Shown: positions 53,881 through 64,000, counted from the first letter of the stretch. The stretch: 64,000 nt of DNA from Streptomyces neyagawaensis (GCF_023516595.1 NZ_JAMGBG010000019.1:218843-282842), one strand, 5' to 3'. The notes: generated by a model from the sequence alone, not told the origin. A program made the numbers and translations.

Positions 53881-54336
53881 TCAGTCCTCCCCGTACCGGG
53901 GATCCACGGTCTCCGGATTCAGTCCCAGCAGCTCGGCGACCTGTTCCACGACCACCTCGTGCACCAGCGCCGCCCGCTCGTCCCGCCCCTTCGTCCGGAT
54001 CTCCACCGGCCGCCGGTACACCACCACCCGCGCGACCCGCCCCTCCCGAGCCGGCACGATCCCGCCGAGCGGCACCGCCTCGTCGTTCCACACCCCGTCC
54101 CCCGGCCCGTCCAGCCGCGGCACCTCAAGGACGAGGAAGTCGATGTCGGCCAGCTGCGGCCACCGTCGCTCCAGCCGCTCCACGGAGTCCTGCACGAGGT
54201 CGGCGAAGACCTCCGCGCGACTCGCCGCGAGCGGCACCTGCGGCGGCGCGATGGGGCCGCGCATCCCCCGGCCGTGCCGATCACGACGGCGGGGCCCGGG
54301 TGCGGAGGCGGCGGGCGGCGGTACGAGGTTGTCCAT
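53881..54336 (-). CDS. Metallopeptidase-family (zincin-like) protein with altered HExxH
   Basis: 151 residues of the actinobacterial metallopeptidase family found next to whiB2 and DUF3499 genes. FADLVQDSVERLERRWPQLA and VVVYRRPVEIR are family segments. The expected zinc site HExxH is replaced by LVHEVVVEQVAELLG, which keeps His-Glu but has Glu where the second His should be. Either zinc is held differently or the protein is not a protease. Start ATG 54336 has AGGTG close upstream. Convergent with DUF5719, with a MITE between them. Confidence 0.75.
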   Translation of the reverse strand: MDNLVPPPAASAPGPRRRDRHGRGMRGPIAPPQVPLAASRAEVFADLVQDSVERLERRWPQLADIDFLVLEVPRLDGPGDGVWNDEAVPLGGIVPAREGRVARVVVYRRPVEIRTKGRDERAALVHEVVVEQVAELLGLNPETVDPRYGED

Positions 54337-54681
54337 CACCTGTGAAGCGTAGTCCTCACGAGGTGCGCGCGCCCGGCTCCACACCCCGCGCCGCACCCCC
54401 GCTCCGACACCGCTGACCTGGTACGTCCAACCGGCGCGCCGAACACGGGTGCGCCGCAGGGCCGTACGGCCCGACGCCGGATGACCAATCCAGCCAAGGT
54501 TGGGCTCGAATCCGTTCTCTCCCGGACCGATGAACTCGCATCAAATGACCTGGTTTGTAGCGATAATTGAGCGCCTTTCGAGTCGTTCGGAATGCCGGAC
54601 GAGGAGTTACTCGCAGGTCAGCGAGGTGGGTTCGGAGAGGCGTGTGGGGCGTCTCACATGACGACACGGTGGAGTGACCTG
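54337..54681. other. 345-bp divergent intergenic region
   Basis: No gene supported. 54535-54585 is AT-rich for this genome and includes GATAAT (54562-54567), a likely -10 box for the DUF3499 gene. An in-frame extension of that gene to 54592 is possible but lacks a ribosome site. Confidence 0.4.
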
Positions 54682-55104
54682 GTGGAGAGTCGTCGCGGCC
54701 CGCTCAAGAGTGCGGTACCGTCCAACATCGTGAGCCCTGTACGTCGCTGTTCGCGCACCGCTTGCGGCCGTCCCGCCGTCGCGACGCTGACGTACGTCTA
54801 CGCCGACTCGACCGCGGTCCTCGGCCCGCTCGCCACCTACGCCGAACCCCACTGTTACGACCTGTGCGCCGAGCACTCCGAGCGCCTCACCGCCCCGCGC
54901 GGCTGGGAGGTCGTCCGGCTGCTGGACGCCTCGGCTCCCGCCCGCCCCAGCGGTGACGACCTGGAAGCGCTCGCCAACGCCGTGCGTGAGGCGGCCCGCC
55001 CGCAGCAGCGCGCCGCGGAGGCCGGCGGCGGTGCCCGTACGGCCGACCCGATGGAGGTCGCCCGCCGGGGTCACCTCCGCGTCCTGCGCTCACCCGACAA
55101 CTGA
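54682..55104 (+). CDS. DUF3499 family small zinc-ribbon-like protein
   Basis: 140 residues from GTG 54682, chosen because GGAG lies eight bases upstream; a GTG at 54730 (VSPVRRCSRT) is the shortest alternative. The core has four cysteines in two pairs, RRCSRTACGRPAVATLTYVY and EPHCYDLCAEHSERL, which looks like a metal-binding ribbon. The C-terminal third is Ala/Arg-rich. DUF3499 genes are found between whiB and manB across actinobacteria. Function unknown. Confidence 0.8.
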   Translation: MESRRGPLKSAVPSNIVSPVRRCSRTACGRPAVATLTYVYADSTAVLGPLATYAEPHCYDLCAEHSERLTAPRGWEVVRLLDASAPARPSGDDLEALANAVREAARPQQRAAEAGGGARTADPMEVARRGHLRVLRSPDN

Positions 55105-55370
55105 CACCTCGTTCGGTGGCGTTGCCGCCGCCCCCGCGGTGCCCCACGTCCCTCGCCGTCGCCCACCGGGGCGCTCCCTCCCGACGCTCCGCCCTCGCCG
55201 ACACCCGGTTCGCCGCGTCCGCCCACCTCCCCGCCCGCCTCCCCGGCCGACCCGCCGCGTCGGGCGCCGGCCCCTGGCAGGGGCCAACGACCTCGGAGGT
55301 CACGCAGTCGGCCGTAACACCGGCCGGGTAGTTTGGGGCGATCCGGTGAGGACTTCAGGAGGGTTTGGCC

Positions 55371-56735
55371 GTGGCTGCTGATCTGTCGACGATCGTGAAG
55401 GCGTACGACGTGCGCGGTGTGGTCCCGGACCAGTGGGACGAGCCCCTGGCCGAACTCTTCGGCGCCGCCTTCGCCCAGGTCACCGACGCGGACGCCCTCG
55501 TGATCGGCCACGACATGCGGCCCTCCTCGCCCGGCCTCTCCCGCGCCTTCGCCCGTGGCGCGGCGGCACGCGGCGTGCACGTGACCGAGATCGGCCTCTG
55601 CTCGACGGACCAGCTCTACTACGCCTCCGGCGCGCTCGACCTGCCCGGCGCGATGTTCACCGCCTCGCACAACCCCGCCCAGTACAACGGCATCAAGATG
55701 TGCCGCGCGGGCGCCGCCCCCGTCGGCCAGGACACCGGCCTCGCCGAGATCCGCGCCCTCGCCGAGGAGTGGAGCGAGACCGGAGCCCCGGAGCCCGCCG
55801 CGACCCCCGGCACGATCACCCGGCGCGACACCCTGGAGGACTACGCCGCGTACCTCCGAGGTCTTGTCGACCTCACCGCGATCCGGCCCCTGAAGGTCGT
55901 CGTCGACGCGGGCAACGGCATGGGCGGTCACACGGTCCCCACGGTCTTCGCCGGCCTGCCCCTCGACCTCGTCCCGATGTACTTCGAACTGGACGGCACG
56001 TTCCCCAACCACGAGGCCAACCCCCTCGACCCGGCGAACATCGTCGATCTCCAACAGCGCGTCCGAGAGGAGGGCGCCGACCTCGGCATCGCCTTCGACG
56101 GCGACGCCGACCGCTGCTTCGTGGTCGACGAGCGGGGCAACCCCGTCTCGCCGTCCGCGATCACCGCCCTGGTCGCCTCCCGCGAACTCGCCAAGAACGG
56201 CGGCAAGGGCACGGTCATCCACAACCTGATCACCTCCTGGTCCGTCCCCGAGGTCGTCCGGGAGTGCGGCGGCACCCCCGTGCGCACCCGCGTGGGCCAC
56301 TCCTTCATCAAGGCCGAGATGGCCCGCAGCGGCGCGATCTTCGGCGGCGAGCACTCCGCCCACTACTACTTCGCCGACTTCTGGAACGCCGACACGGGCA
56401 TGCTGGCCGCCCTCCACGTCCTGGCCGCCCTCGGCGGCCAGGACGGCCCCCTCTCCGGCCTCGTCGCCCAGTACGACCGCTATGCGGGCTCCGGCGAGAT
56501 CAACTCCACCGTCGCCGACCAGACCGCCCGCCTCGCCGCCGTCAGGGCCGCCTACGAGGGCCAGGAGGGCCTGACCCTGGACGAGCTCGACGGCCTCACC
56601 GTGTCCTCCGCGGACTGGTGGTTCAACGTCCGCCCCTCCAACACGGAGCCCCTCCTCCGCCTGAACGCCGAGGCCCGCGACGAGACGACGATGACCAAGC
56701 TCCGCGACGAGGTCCTGGCGATCATCCGGGGGTGA
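55371..56735 (+). CDS. manB: Phosphomannomutase
   Basis: Interconverts mannose-6-phosphate and mannose-1-phosphate. 454 residues, all four domains of the alpha-D-phosphohexomutase family: TASHNPAQYNGIKMC with the phosphoserine, FDGDADRCFVVDE binding magnesium, GGEHSAHYYF for sugar recognition, and WWFNVRPSNTEPLLRLNAE for the phosphate. GTG 55371 follows CAGGAGGG by seven bases; a TTG at 55365 is less likely. It feeds ManC. The following genes (a small zinc-ribbon protein, SIS protein, manA) probably share its transcript. Confidence 0.93.
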   Translation: MAADLSTIVKAYDVRGVVPDQWDEPLAELFGAAFAQVTDADALVIGHDMRPSSPGLSRAFARGAAARGVHVTEIGLCSTDQLYYASGALDLPGAMFTASHNPAQYNGIKMCRAGAAPVGQDTGLAEIRALAEEWSETGAPEPAATPGTITRRDTLEDYAAYLRGLVDLTAIRPLKVVVDAGNGMGGHTVPTVFAGLPLDLVPMYFELDGTFPNHEANPLDPANIVDLQQRVREEGADLGIAFDGDADRCFVVDERGNPVSPSAITALVASRELAKNGGKGTVIHNLITSWSVPEVVRECGGTPVRTRVGHSFIKAEMARSGAIFGGEHSAHYYFADFWNADTGMLAALHVLAALGGQDGPLSGLVAQYDRYAGSGEINSTVADQTARLAAVRAAYEGQEGLTLDELDGLTVSSADWWFNVRPSNTEPLLRLNAEARDETTMTKLRDEVLAIIRG

Positions 56736-57013
56736 CCGCGCCGGCCTCGCGGACGATGGGCCGCGCCCGGCGCCGCCGCCCGCGCCCCCCGGCGCGGTGA
56801 GGGCCGCCCGCGCGGCCGATCGGGGCCTCCCCGGGTCCAGCCCGGGTGGCGGAACCTCGCCCCCGGGCCGGGCTCCCCACCGGGCGAGGACCCGCCCCGC
56901 ACGGCCCGGACGCCCCTCCCAACCCCGGCGCCGACCCCCTCCCGGCGGTACGCTGACCAGGCCGCACCGCACCACCCCGCACAACAGAACCCCGCCCCCG
57001 AAGGGACCCCGAC

Positions 57014-57184
57014 ATGCCGCTCGAAGCCGGCCTCCTGGAGATCCTCGCCTGCCCGGCGTGCCACGCCCCCCTCACCGAGGAGGACACCGAGCTGACCTGC
57101 ACCGGTCAGGACTGCGGCCTCGCCTACCCCATCCGCGACGGCATCCCGGTCCTCCTCGTGGACGAGGCCCGCCGCCCGGCGTGA
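57014..57184 (+). CDS. Trm112-family zinc-ribbon protein (56 aa)
   Basis: 56 residues, MPLEAGLLEILACPACHAPL at the start, two cysteine pairs (CPAC and CTGQDC) and the closing YPIRDGIPVLLVDEARRP, which is the Trm112/YcaR signature. AAGGGA lies seven bases before the ATG. Such proteins activate or stabilise partner enzymes in other organisms. Lying between manB and a SIS-domain gene is the usual actinobacterial arrangement. Confidence 0.88.
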   Translation: MPLEAGLLEILACPACHAPLTEEDTELTCTGQDCGLAYPIRDGIPVLLVDEARRPA

Positions 57185-57297
57185 CCCCCCGCCCCGGGCC
57201 CCGGCTCCGGGCACACGGCAAGGCGTAACCCCGCGCGGGTAGGGAAACCCGGCGCGAAGGCGAAAAAGGGCACCCGGCGAATCGGAGGCTGCCGCCC

Positions 57298-58425
57298 ATG
57301 CTCGACGAATCGCTGCTAGACACCCCCGACGCCCTGTCGGAGGCCGACCGGGGCGGCCTGCTCCGCGGCGCCGCCGAGGCCGGCGCCCGGGTCCGCACGG
57401 CCGTCCGCCTCGGCACCGAGGCCGGTATCGCCGACCTCAAACCCGACGGCCGCCCCCGCGCCCTCATGATCGCGGGCCCCGGCATGGCCTCCGCCGGCGT
57501 CGCCGACCTGCTCGGCGCCCTCGCCGGCTCCAGCTGCCCGATCACCCGCATCCACCCCACCGGCGTGGCCCCCGCCCCGGGCGCCCTCCGCTGGGACCTC
57601 CCCGGCTGGGCCGGCTCCGTCGACCTCCTCCTGATCGCCACCGCCGACGGCACCGAACCCGGCCTGTCGCTCCTGGTCGACCAGGCCTACCGGCGCGGCT
57701 GCACCGTCGTGGCCGTCGCCCCGCCCCGCACCCCCGTCGCCGACGCGATGGCGGGCTCCCGCGGCCTGTTCGTACCGATGGCGACCGCCCCGTACGAGCT
57801 GGAGGTGCCCCTCGGCGCCGCCGCTCCCGGCATCCTGTGGGCCCTGCTCACCCCGATGCTGGCGCTCCTCGACCGTATGGGGATCGTCGCCGCCGACCGG
57901 GACGCCCTGGCGAAGGTCGCCGACCGCCTCGACCAGGTCGCGGAGCGCTGCGGCCCCGCCATCGCCACGTACAGCAACCCCGCCAAGACGCTCGCCGCCG
58001 AGTTCGCCGACGCGCTCCCGCTGATCTGGACGGAGGGCCAGTCCGCGGGCCCCGTGGGCCGCCGCTTCGCCTCCGCGCTCGCCGAGCTCGCGGGCCGCCC
58101 CGCCCTCGCCGCCCAGCTCCCCGAGGCCCTCGCCTCGCACGCGGTGGTGCTGTCCGGCCCCCTGGCCGCGAGCGCCGACCCCGAGGCCTTCTTCCGCGAC
58201 CGCGTCGAGGAGCCACCCGCCCTCCACGCGCGCGTGCTCCTCCTGCGCGACCGGCCCACCGGCGGACTCAGCGCCGCCCCGGCCGCCCGCGAGCTGGCCC
58301 TCGGCCACGAGACCGCGATCAGCGAGCTGGAACCCGAGGAGGGCAGCGACCTGGAGACCCTCGCGGAGATGATCGCCATCACGGATTTCGCCGCCGTTTA
58401 CCTCTCGCTCGCCTCGGGAGCCTGA
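57298..58425 (+). CDS. SIS-domain protein, bifunctional phosphoglucose/phosphomannose isomerase-like
   Basis: 375 residues with two sugar-isomerase (SIS) halves: RALMIAGPGMASAGVADLLGAL in the first and LPLIWTEGQSAGPVGRRFASALAELAG in the second, the latter like C-terminal PGI/PMI domains. It sits between manB and manA, as in Mycobacterium (Rv3256c). It might isomerise fructose-6-phosphate and mannose-6-phosphate or regulate that step, but active-site residues cannot be assigned with certainty. GGAGG lies before the ATG. Confidence 0.82.
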   Translation: MLDESLLDTPDALSEADRGGLLRGAAEAGARVRTAVRLGTEAGIADLKPDGRPRALMIAGPGMASAGVADLLGALAGSSCPITRIHPTGVAPAPGALRWDLPGWAGSVDLLLIATADGTEPGLSLLVDQAYRRGCTVVAVAPPRTPVADAMAGSRGLFVPMATAPYELEVPLGAAAPGILWALLTPMLALLDRMGIVAADRDALAKVADRLDQVAERCGPAIATYSNPAKTLAAEFADALPLIWTEGQSAGPVGRRFASALAELAGRPALAAQLPEALASHAVVLSGPLAASADPEAFFRDRVEEPPALHARVLLLRDRPTGGLSAAPAARELALGHETAISELEPEEGSDLETLAEMIAITDFAAVYLSLASGA

Positions 58426-58479
58426 TCCTTACCTGGCCCCGGCAGACCCCCGAACGGCGTACGGAGAAGAACACACACC

Positions 58480-59631
58480 ATGGATCGCCTCGACAACACC
58501 ATCCGCCCCTACGCCTGGGGCTCGACCACCGCCATCCCACACCTCCTCGGCGTGGCCCCCACCGGCGAACCGCAGGCGGAGATGTGGATGGGGGCCCACC
58601 CCGGCGCCCCCTCGCGCACCGCGCGCGGCCCCCTCACCGAGGTGATCGACGAGGCACCCGAAAGCGAGCTGGGCCCGCGCACCGTCGCCAAGTTCGGCCC
58701 CCGCCTGCCGTTCCTGCTGAAGATCCTCGCCGCCGGCGCCCCCCTCTCCCTCCAGGTCCACCCCGACCTCGAACAGGCCAGGGAGGGCTACGAGGACGAG
58801 GAACGCCGCGGCATCCCCCTCGACGCGGGCCACCGCAACTACAAGGACGCCAACCACAAGCCCGAACTGATCTGCGCCCTCACGGAGTTCGACGGCCTCT
58901 GCGGCTTCCGCGACCCACTGCGCGCCGCCGACCTGCTCGCCGGCCTCGACGTCGACTCCCTCAAGCCGTACGTCGACCTCCTGCACGCCCACCCCGAAGA
59001 GGCCGCGCTCCGCGAGGTGTTGACGGCCGTCCTGAGCGCCGACCCCGAGGCGATGGCCGAGACGGTCACCCAGGCCGCGGCCGCCTGCGCACGCCTCGGC
59101 GGCGACTACGCCCCCTACGCCGACATCGCCCACCACTACCCGGGCGACCCCGGCGTCATCGCCGCCATGCTGCTCAACCACGTACGCCTGCAGCCCGGCG
59201 AGGCCCTCTTCCTCGGCGCCGGCATCCCGCACGCCTACCTCGACGGCCTCGGCGTCGAGATCATGGCCAACTCCGACAACGTCCTGCGCTGCGGCCTCAC
59301 CCCCAAGCACGTGGACGTCCCCGAACTGCTGCGCATCGTCCGCTTCGAGGCGACCGACCCGGGCGTCCTGCGCCCCGAGGCGGCCCCCGACGGCGAGGAG
59401 GTCTACGCGACCCCCATCGACGAGTTCCGCCTCTCCCGCTATGTCCTCCCCGAGGCCACCGCCCCGCACGACCTCACCCTCCCGACCCCGCAGATCCTGC
59501 TCTGCACGGCCGGTTCCGTACGGGCGGGCGAACACATCCTCGCCCCCGGCGAGTCCGTGTTCGTCCCGGCGGACGAGAAGGCCGAGGTGTCCGGACCGGG
59601 CACCGTCTTCCGCGCCACGGTCGTCGCGTGA
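58480..59631 (+). CDS. manA: Mannose-6-phosphate isomerase, class I
   Basis: Zn enzyme linking fructose-6-phosphate to mannose-6-phosphate, first step to GDP-mannose. 383 residues: NTIRPYAWGSTTAIPHLLG at the start, SLQVHPDLEQAREGY (metal ligands Gln and His), NHKPELICALTEFDGLCGFR (Glu ligand) and FLGAGIPHAYLDGLGVEIMANSDN (His ligand). It follows the SIS gene by 54 bases and is the last gene of the manB-manA group. A MITE-like element lies about 85 bases after the stop. Confidence 0.95.
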   Translation: MDRLDNTIRPYAWGSTTAIPHLLGVAPTGEPQAEMWMGAHPGAPSRTARGPLTEVIDEAPESELGPRTVAKFGPRLPFLLKILAAGAPLSLQVHPDLEQAREGYEDEERRGIPLDAGHRNYKDANHKPELICALTEFDGLCGFRDPLRAADLLAGLDVDSLKPYVDLLHAHPEEAALREVLTAVLSADPEAMAETVTQAAAACARLGGDYAPYADIAHHYPGDPGVIAAMLLNHVRLQPGEALFLGAGIPHAYLDGLGVEIMANSDNVLRCGLTPKHVDVPELLRIVRFEATDPGVLRPEAAPDGEEVYATPIDEFRLSRYVLPEATAPHDLTLPTPQILLCTAGSVRAGEHILAPGESVFVPADEKAEVSGPGTVFRATVVA

Positions 59632-59716
59632 ACGGCGTGACCCCCTGCTGATCCGCGACCCGGCGCACCGACACCGGACCGGGCTGCAACAATGCCCCCT
59701 GCAAAAGGCGGGCTGG

Positions 59717-59808
59717 GGCCTGTCGTTTGGATCATGCCGGCTTCGGGCTGCGGCGCCTTGATGCTGCCGGTGAGCCCCGCGGCCCAGGCGTGATTCAAAC
59801 GACAGGCC
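59717..59808. mobile_element. MITE-like element, family C, copy 2
   Basis: Terminal repeats GGCCTGTCGTTTGGATC (59717-59733) and the near complement (59792-59808, two mismatches). The interior matches copy 1 at 53731-53843 almost base for base (GCCGGCTTCGGGCTGCGG, GCGCCTTGATGCTGCCGG) but lacks about 20 bases of its central hairpin. No target duplication is recognisable, and inverted pairing continues a few bases outside. Confidence 0.85.
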
Positions 59809-59893
59809 CCAAGCCCGGCCGGTGACGGACGGAAGCGTGGGTACCCATGCCCATGCACAGAGACATGCGTAGGCGAAGGGACACCCCGGACAG

Positions 59894-60871
59894 ATGAGCG
59901 CGTCAGGCGGCACCAAGGCGATCGTGGCGGCACTCGGCGCCAACCTCGCCATCGCGGCAGCGAAGTTCGTGGCGTTCCTTTTCAGTGGCTCGTCCTCGAT
60001 GCTCGCCGAGTCCGTGCACTCCCTCGCCGACTCCGGCAACCAGGGCCTGCTCCTCCTCGGCGGCAAGCAGGCCAAGCGCGAGGCCACCCCGCAGCACCCC
60101 TTCGGGTACGGCCGCGAGCGCTACATCTACGCCTTCCTCGTCTCGATCGTCCTCTTCTCCGTCGGCGGCATGTTCGCCCTCTACGAGGGCTACGAGAAGA
60201 TCAAGCACCCGCACGAGATCGACCACTGGTACTGGCCCGTCGGCGTCCTCGTCTTCGCGATCATCGCCGAGTCGTTCTCCTTCCGGACCGCCATCAAGGA
60301 GTCCAACACCCTCCGCGGCACGAAATCCTGGACGGAGTTCGTCCGCCACGCCAAGGCCCCCGAGCTGCCCGTCGTGCTCCTGGAGGACCTCGGCGCGCTC
60401 GTCGGCCTGATCCTCGCCCTCGGCGGCGTCGGCCTGGCCCTGCTCACCGGCGACGGCGTCTGGGACGGCATCGGCACCCTCTGCATCGGCGCCCTGCTCA
60501 TCCTCATCGCGATCATCCTCGCCGCCGAGACCAAGTCCCTCCTCCTCGGCGAGTCCGCCGGCGCCGAGGAGGTCGAGAAGATCGCCGCGGCCGTCGTCGA
60601 CGGCGACACCGTCACCCGCGTCATCCACATGCGCACCCTCCACCTCGGCCCCGAGGAACTCCTCGTCGCCGCCAAGATCGCCGTCCAGCACGACGACACC
60701 GCCGCCGAGGTGGCGAACGCCATCAACGCCGCCGAGGCCCGCATCCGCGAGGCCGTCCCGATCGCCCGCGTCATCTACCTCGAGCCCGACATCTACAGCG
60801 AGGCCGAGGCCGCCAAGGGCCCCGACACCGAGGCCACCCCCGGCGGCCCCGCCCCTACCGCCGAGCACTGA
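59894..60871 (+). CDS. Cation diffusion facilitator (CDF) family transporter
   Basis: Exports divalent metals (Zn, Mn, Co or Fe) in exchange for protons. 325 residues: an N-terminal membrane part with about six helices including SSSMLAESVHSLADSGNQ (the HxxxD metal site in helix 2) and ELPVVLLEDLGALVGLILAL (ED in helix 5), and a cytoplasmic C-domain (VIHMRTLHLGPEELLVAAKI). Sequence detail does not identify the metal. ATG start without a strong ribosome site (GGGACACC). It is followed by a clear terminator. Confidence 0.9.
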   Translation: MSASGGTKAIVAALGANLAIAAAKFVAFLFSGSSSMLAESVHSLADSGNQGLLLLGGKQAKREATPQHPFGYGRERYIYAFLVSIVLFSVGGMFALYEGYEKIKHPHEIDHWYWPVGVLVFAIIAESFSFRTAIKESNTLRGTKSWTEFVRHAKAPELPVVLLEDLGALVGLILALGGVGLALLTGDGVWDGIGTLCIGALLILIAIILAAETKSLLLGESAGAEEVEKIAAAVVDGDTVTRVIHMRTLHLGPEELLVAAKIAVQHDDTAAEVANAINAAEARIREAVPIARVIYLEPDIYSEAEAAKGPDTEATPGGPAPTAEH

Positions 60872-60890
60872 CCCACGCACCCACAGGACC

Positions 60891-60917
60891 GGGCCCGCCG
60901 CATCACACGGCGGGCCC
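60891..60917 (+). terminator. Terminator after the CDF gene
   Basis: GGGCCCGCCG (60891-60900), seven-base loop, CGGCGGGCCC (60908-60917), then TTTCCC. Confidence 0.85.
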
Positions 60918-62703
<1,786 letters not shown>

Positions 62704-62753
62704 TCAGGTACTGATCACGCACCTCCGCTGACGCACTCCCGCGGCAGCTCACA

Positions 62754-62788
62754 GGCAGGCCCCCGCACCCCCGTGCCGGGGGCCTGCC
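62754..62788 (+). terminator. Terminator of ahcY
   Basis: GGCAGGCCCCCGCAC (62754-62768) pairs with GTGCCGGGGGCCTGCC (62773-62788), one bulged base, short loop, followed by CGTTCGG. Confidence 0.87.
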
Positions 62789-62845
62789 CGTTCGGCCCGT
62801 GGTACGCCCGTCGGCCGGATCAGCCCGTCACGACTCAGGACGCCC

Positions 62846-63460
62846 ATGCCCCGCGGCCGGTATTCGCTTCATGACCCGCACGACCACACCCTCCTCGCCG
62901 AAGAACACTTCCACTGCGCGCCGGGTCCCTCCGGCTGGCGCTATGTGTCCCAACTGACCGCTCCTTCCGGCGACCACACCGGCTCCGTCGACCTCGCCCT
63001 CGACGAACTCGGCCGCCCCCTACGCCTCGAACTCCACGCCGCGAGCTGGCAGGTCCGCGGCGCCGCCCTCGACGGCGTCACCTGGGTCCGCACCGACCCC
63101 ACCGGCACGCATGCCACCGAAGGCAATGTCCGCGCGCATGCCTTCACCGGCACCTCCCCGGCGTTCCTCATCGCCACCGCCCGTCTCCTGCGCCTCACCC
63201 CTTCCGAGCCCGCGACCCGAGTACGCCTCGTCGCCTTCACCGACCCGGTCCTCGCCCCGCGCACCGTGGACCAGTCCTGGGCCTTGATCGCAAGAGAAGC
63301 ACACGCCACTGACAACGGCCCCCTGACCGTGGACGAATACCAGGTCACAGCCCTGGACACCGGCGAACAGCACACCGTTCACATCGCGGGCGACGTGGTC
63401 CTCGCGGCTCCCGGGGTGGAGCTGGAACATCTGGAATCACCGCCGTCGACGTTCGACTGA
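62846..63460 (+). CDS. Conserved hypothetical protein
   Basis: 204 residues starting MPRGRYSLHDPHD. The pattern of alternating strands (GWRYVSQLT, GSVDLALDELGRPLRLELHA, WQVRGAALDGVTWVRTDP, HTVHIAGDVVLAAPGVEL) suggests a beta-rich, lipocalin- or START-like fold. No signal peptide, membrane segment or catalytic motif is evident. Codon use is normal for the genome. I do not recognise the family. Confidence 0.75.
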   Translation: MPRGRYSLHDPHDHTLLAEEHFHCAPGPSGWRYVSQLTAPSGDHTGSVDLALDELGRPLRLELHAASWQVRGAALDGVTWVRTDPTGTHATEGNVRAHAFTGTSPAFLIATARLLRLTPSEPATRVRLVAFTDPVLAPRTVDQSWALIAREAHATDNGPLTVDEYQVTALDTGEQHTVHIAGDVVLAAPGVELEHLESPPSTFD

Positions 63461-63553
63461 CGGAGATCGGCCGGCGGGGTTCGGCCGGGGGCTCGGCTGA
63501 GAGGCGGGGGCGGCGCCACGGCAACGGCGGGTGCCGATGGGGCAGTCATGCGC

Positions 63554-63595
63554 CCGGTGCCGGTGCCGGTGCCGGTGCCGGTGCCGATGCCGGTG
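63554..63595. repeat. Hexanucleotide tandem repeat (CCGGTG)7
   Basis: Seven uninterrupted six-base units; the sixth reads CCGATG. It lies in the 181-bp gap between two convergent genes and is not in a supported reading frame. Confidence 0.85.
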
Positions 63596-63641
63596 GCGAC
63601 GGCACCGGGCCGATGGCAAAGCTCGGCCGGGTGACGCGTAC

Positions 63642-64000
63642 CTAGGCGGGTGGCGCGAACCCGGTGCTCGGCCGCTCGGCCGGCGGTTGCCGCGGTGCCT
63701 CGACGGGAGCGGAGGCACCAGGCGCCGTAGGCGAGGCAGGAGGGGAAGCCACCGGAACGCCAGGCATGGTGGCGGGGGCGGCCGGTGGTGCGGCGGACCA
63801 CCCGGCCCCCGGAGCCTGACCGCTCGGCGTCACGCCGGGGCCCGTCGCACCGCCGAAGGCGCGGCGTGCCTCACGCGTCTGGCGCTCGTGCACCACGGCC
63901 GCGAGATAGGCGCCCGGGGGCACGCCGTACGGCGTGGGCGTTCCCGTACGCGCCGCGAGATCCGAGGCGAGACGTTCCGCCATCGCCGCTCCGACCTGCG
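63642..64000 (-). CDS. C-terminal part of a hypothetical protein, 5' end outside window
   Basis: The frame is open to the window edge. The visible end is QVGAAMAERLASDLAARTGT, a helix-like stretch up to about ARRAFGG, then a Pro/Ala/Gly-rich tail of about 65 residues ending STGFAPPA. The ATG at 63983 could start a 113-residue protein, but the helix appears to continue upstream, so this is probably the end of a longer gene. Function unknown. Confidence 0.55.
   Translation of the reverse strand, partial: QVGAAMAERLASDLAARTGTPTPYGVPPGAYLAAVVHERQTREARRAFGGATGPGVTPSGQAPGAGWSAAPPAAPATMPGVPVASPPASPTAPGASAPVEAPRQPPAERPSTGFAPPA

Noticed and set aside
17872..59808. Insertion sequences with transposase
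   Set aside because: Four elements have inverted ends but all are under 200 bp and none contains a transposase frame, so they were called MITE-like.

Overview
The window is chromosomal DNA of a Streptomyces or very close relative. G+C is very high, GTG starts are common and many genes overlap by four bases (ATGA or GTGA). The gene order is one I recognise from Streptomyces chromosomes: hutU-hutF-hutI, a SigI-type sigma factor, purK-purE, a pair of renal-dipeptidase-like proteins, a run of LytR-CpsA-Psr (LCP) proteins, manC, fbiA-fbiB, whiB, manB, manA and ahcY. The second half also resembles the Mycobacterium tuberculosis Rv3248c-Rv3277 neighbourhood as I remember it (sahH, manA, SIS protein, manB, DUF3499, metallopeptidase, whiB2, fbiA, fbiB, manC, LCP, TIGR03089 protein, fadE, purE, purK, GtrA). 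It therefore looks like an old actinobacterial cell-envelope and development block, not a recently acquired island.

Layout. 1-1303: a DUF4388 regulator (cut by the window edge) coupled to a Roadblock protein. 1703-8992: a PLP decarboxylase divergent from a histidine-utilisation operon (hutU, an M20 amidohydrolase, hutF, hutI) with a clear promoter and operator. 9089-11440: a partner-switching module (sigma factor, STAS antagonist, ATP-binding anti-sigma factor). 11691-14993: three secreted or surface proteins, two with sortase-like C-terminal signals. 15112-25871: a POT peptide transporter, a two-component system, GtrA, purKE, two dipeptidase paralogues (one without its metal ligands), a VOC protein and a CGNR regulator. 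26079-41898: UDP-glucose dehydrogenase, acyl-CoA dehydrogenase, a Cys/Met-rich copper-storage protein, five LCP wall-polymer ligases with a glycosyltransferase, a thioesterase, a TIGR03089 protein and a peptidoglycan amidase. 42155-64000: GDP-mannose genes (manC, manB, manA), a DNA glycosylase, F420 biosynthesis (fbiA, fbiB), cysteine dioxygenase, whiB with a giant glycosyltransferase, small conserved actinobacterial genes, a cation-efflux protein and ahcY.

How the genes work together. ManA, ManB and ManC make GDP-mannose from fructose-6-phosphate. Ugd supplies UDP-glucuronate. The glycosyltransferases and GtrA handle lipid-linked sugars, and the LCP proteins attach finished polymers to peptidoglycan. 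WhiB, next to these genes, controls sporulation. The hut genes convert urocanate to glutamate; hutH and a classical hutG are not in the window.

Most notable beyond the genes: (1) an unlisted 30-codon reading frame ending in RCSCCCPSC upstream of cysteine dioxygenase, a candidate cysteine-sensing leader peptide; (2) four MITE-like elements of three families without transposase, three of which sit exactly on a neighbouring gene's stop codon with TGA or CTAG target duplications; (3) a dipeptidase paralogue with essentially every metal ligand replaced; (4) a sortase-substrate cluster of related modules; (5) well-formed operator candidates at the hut, CGNR and acyl-CoA dehydrogenase promoters. No CRISPR array, rRNA, tRNA, transposase gene or antibiotic biosynthetic cluster was seen.
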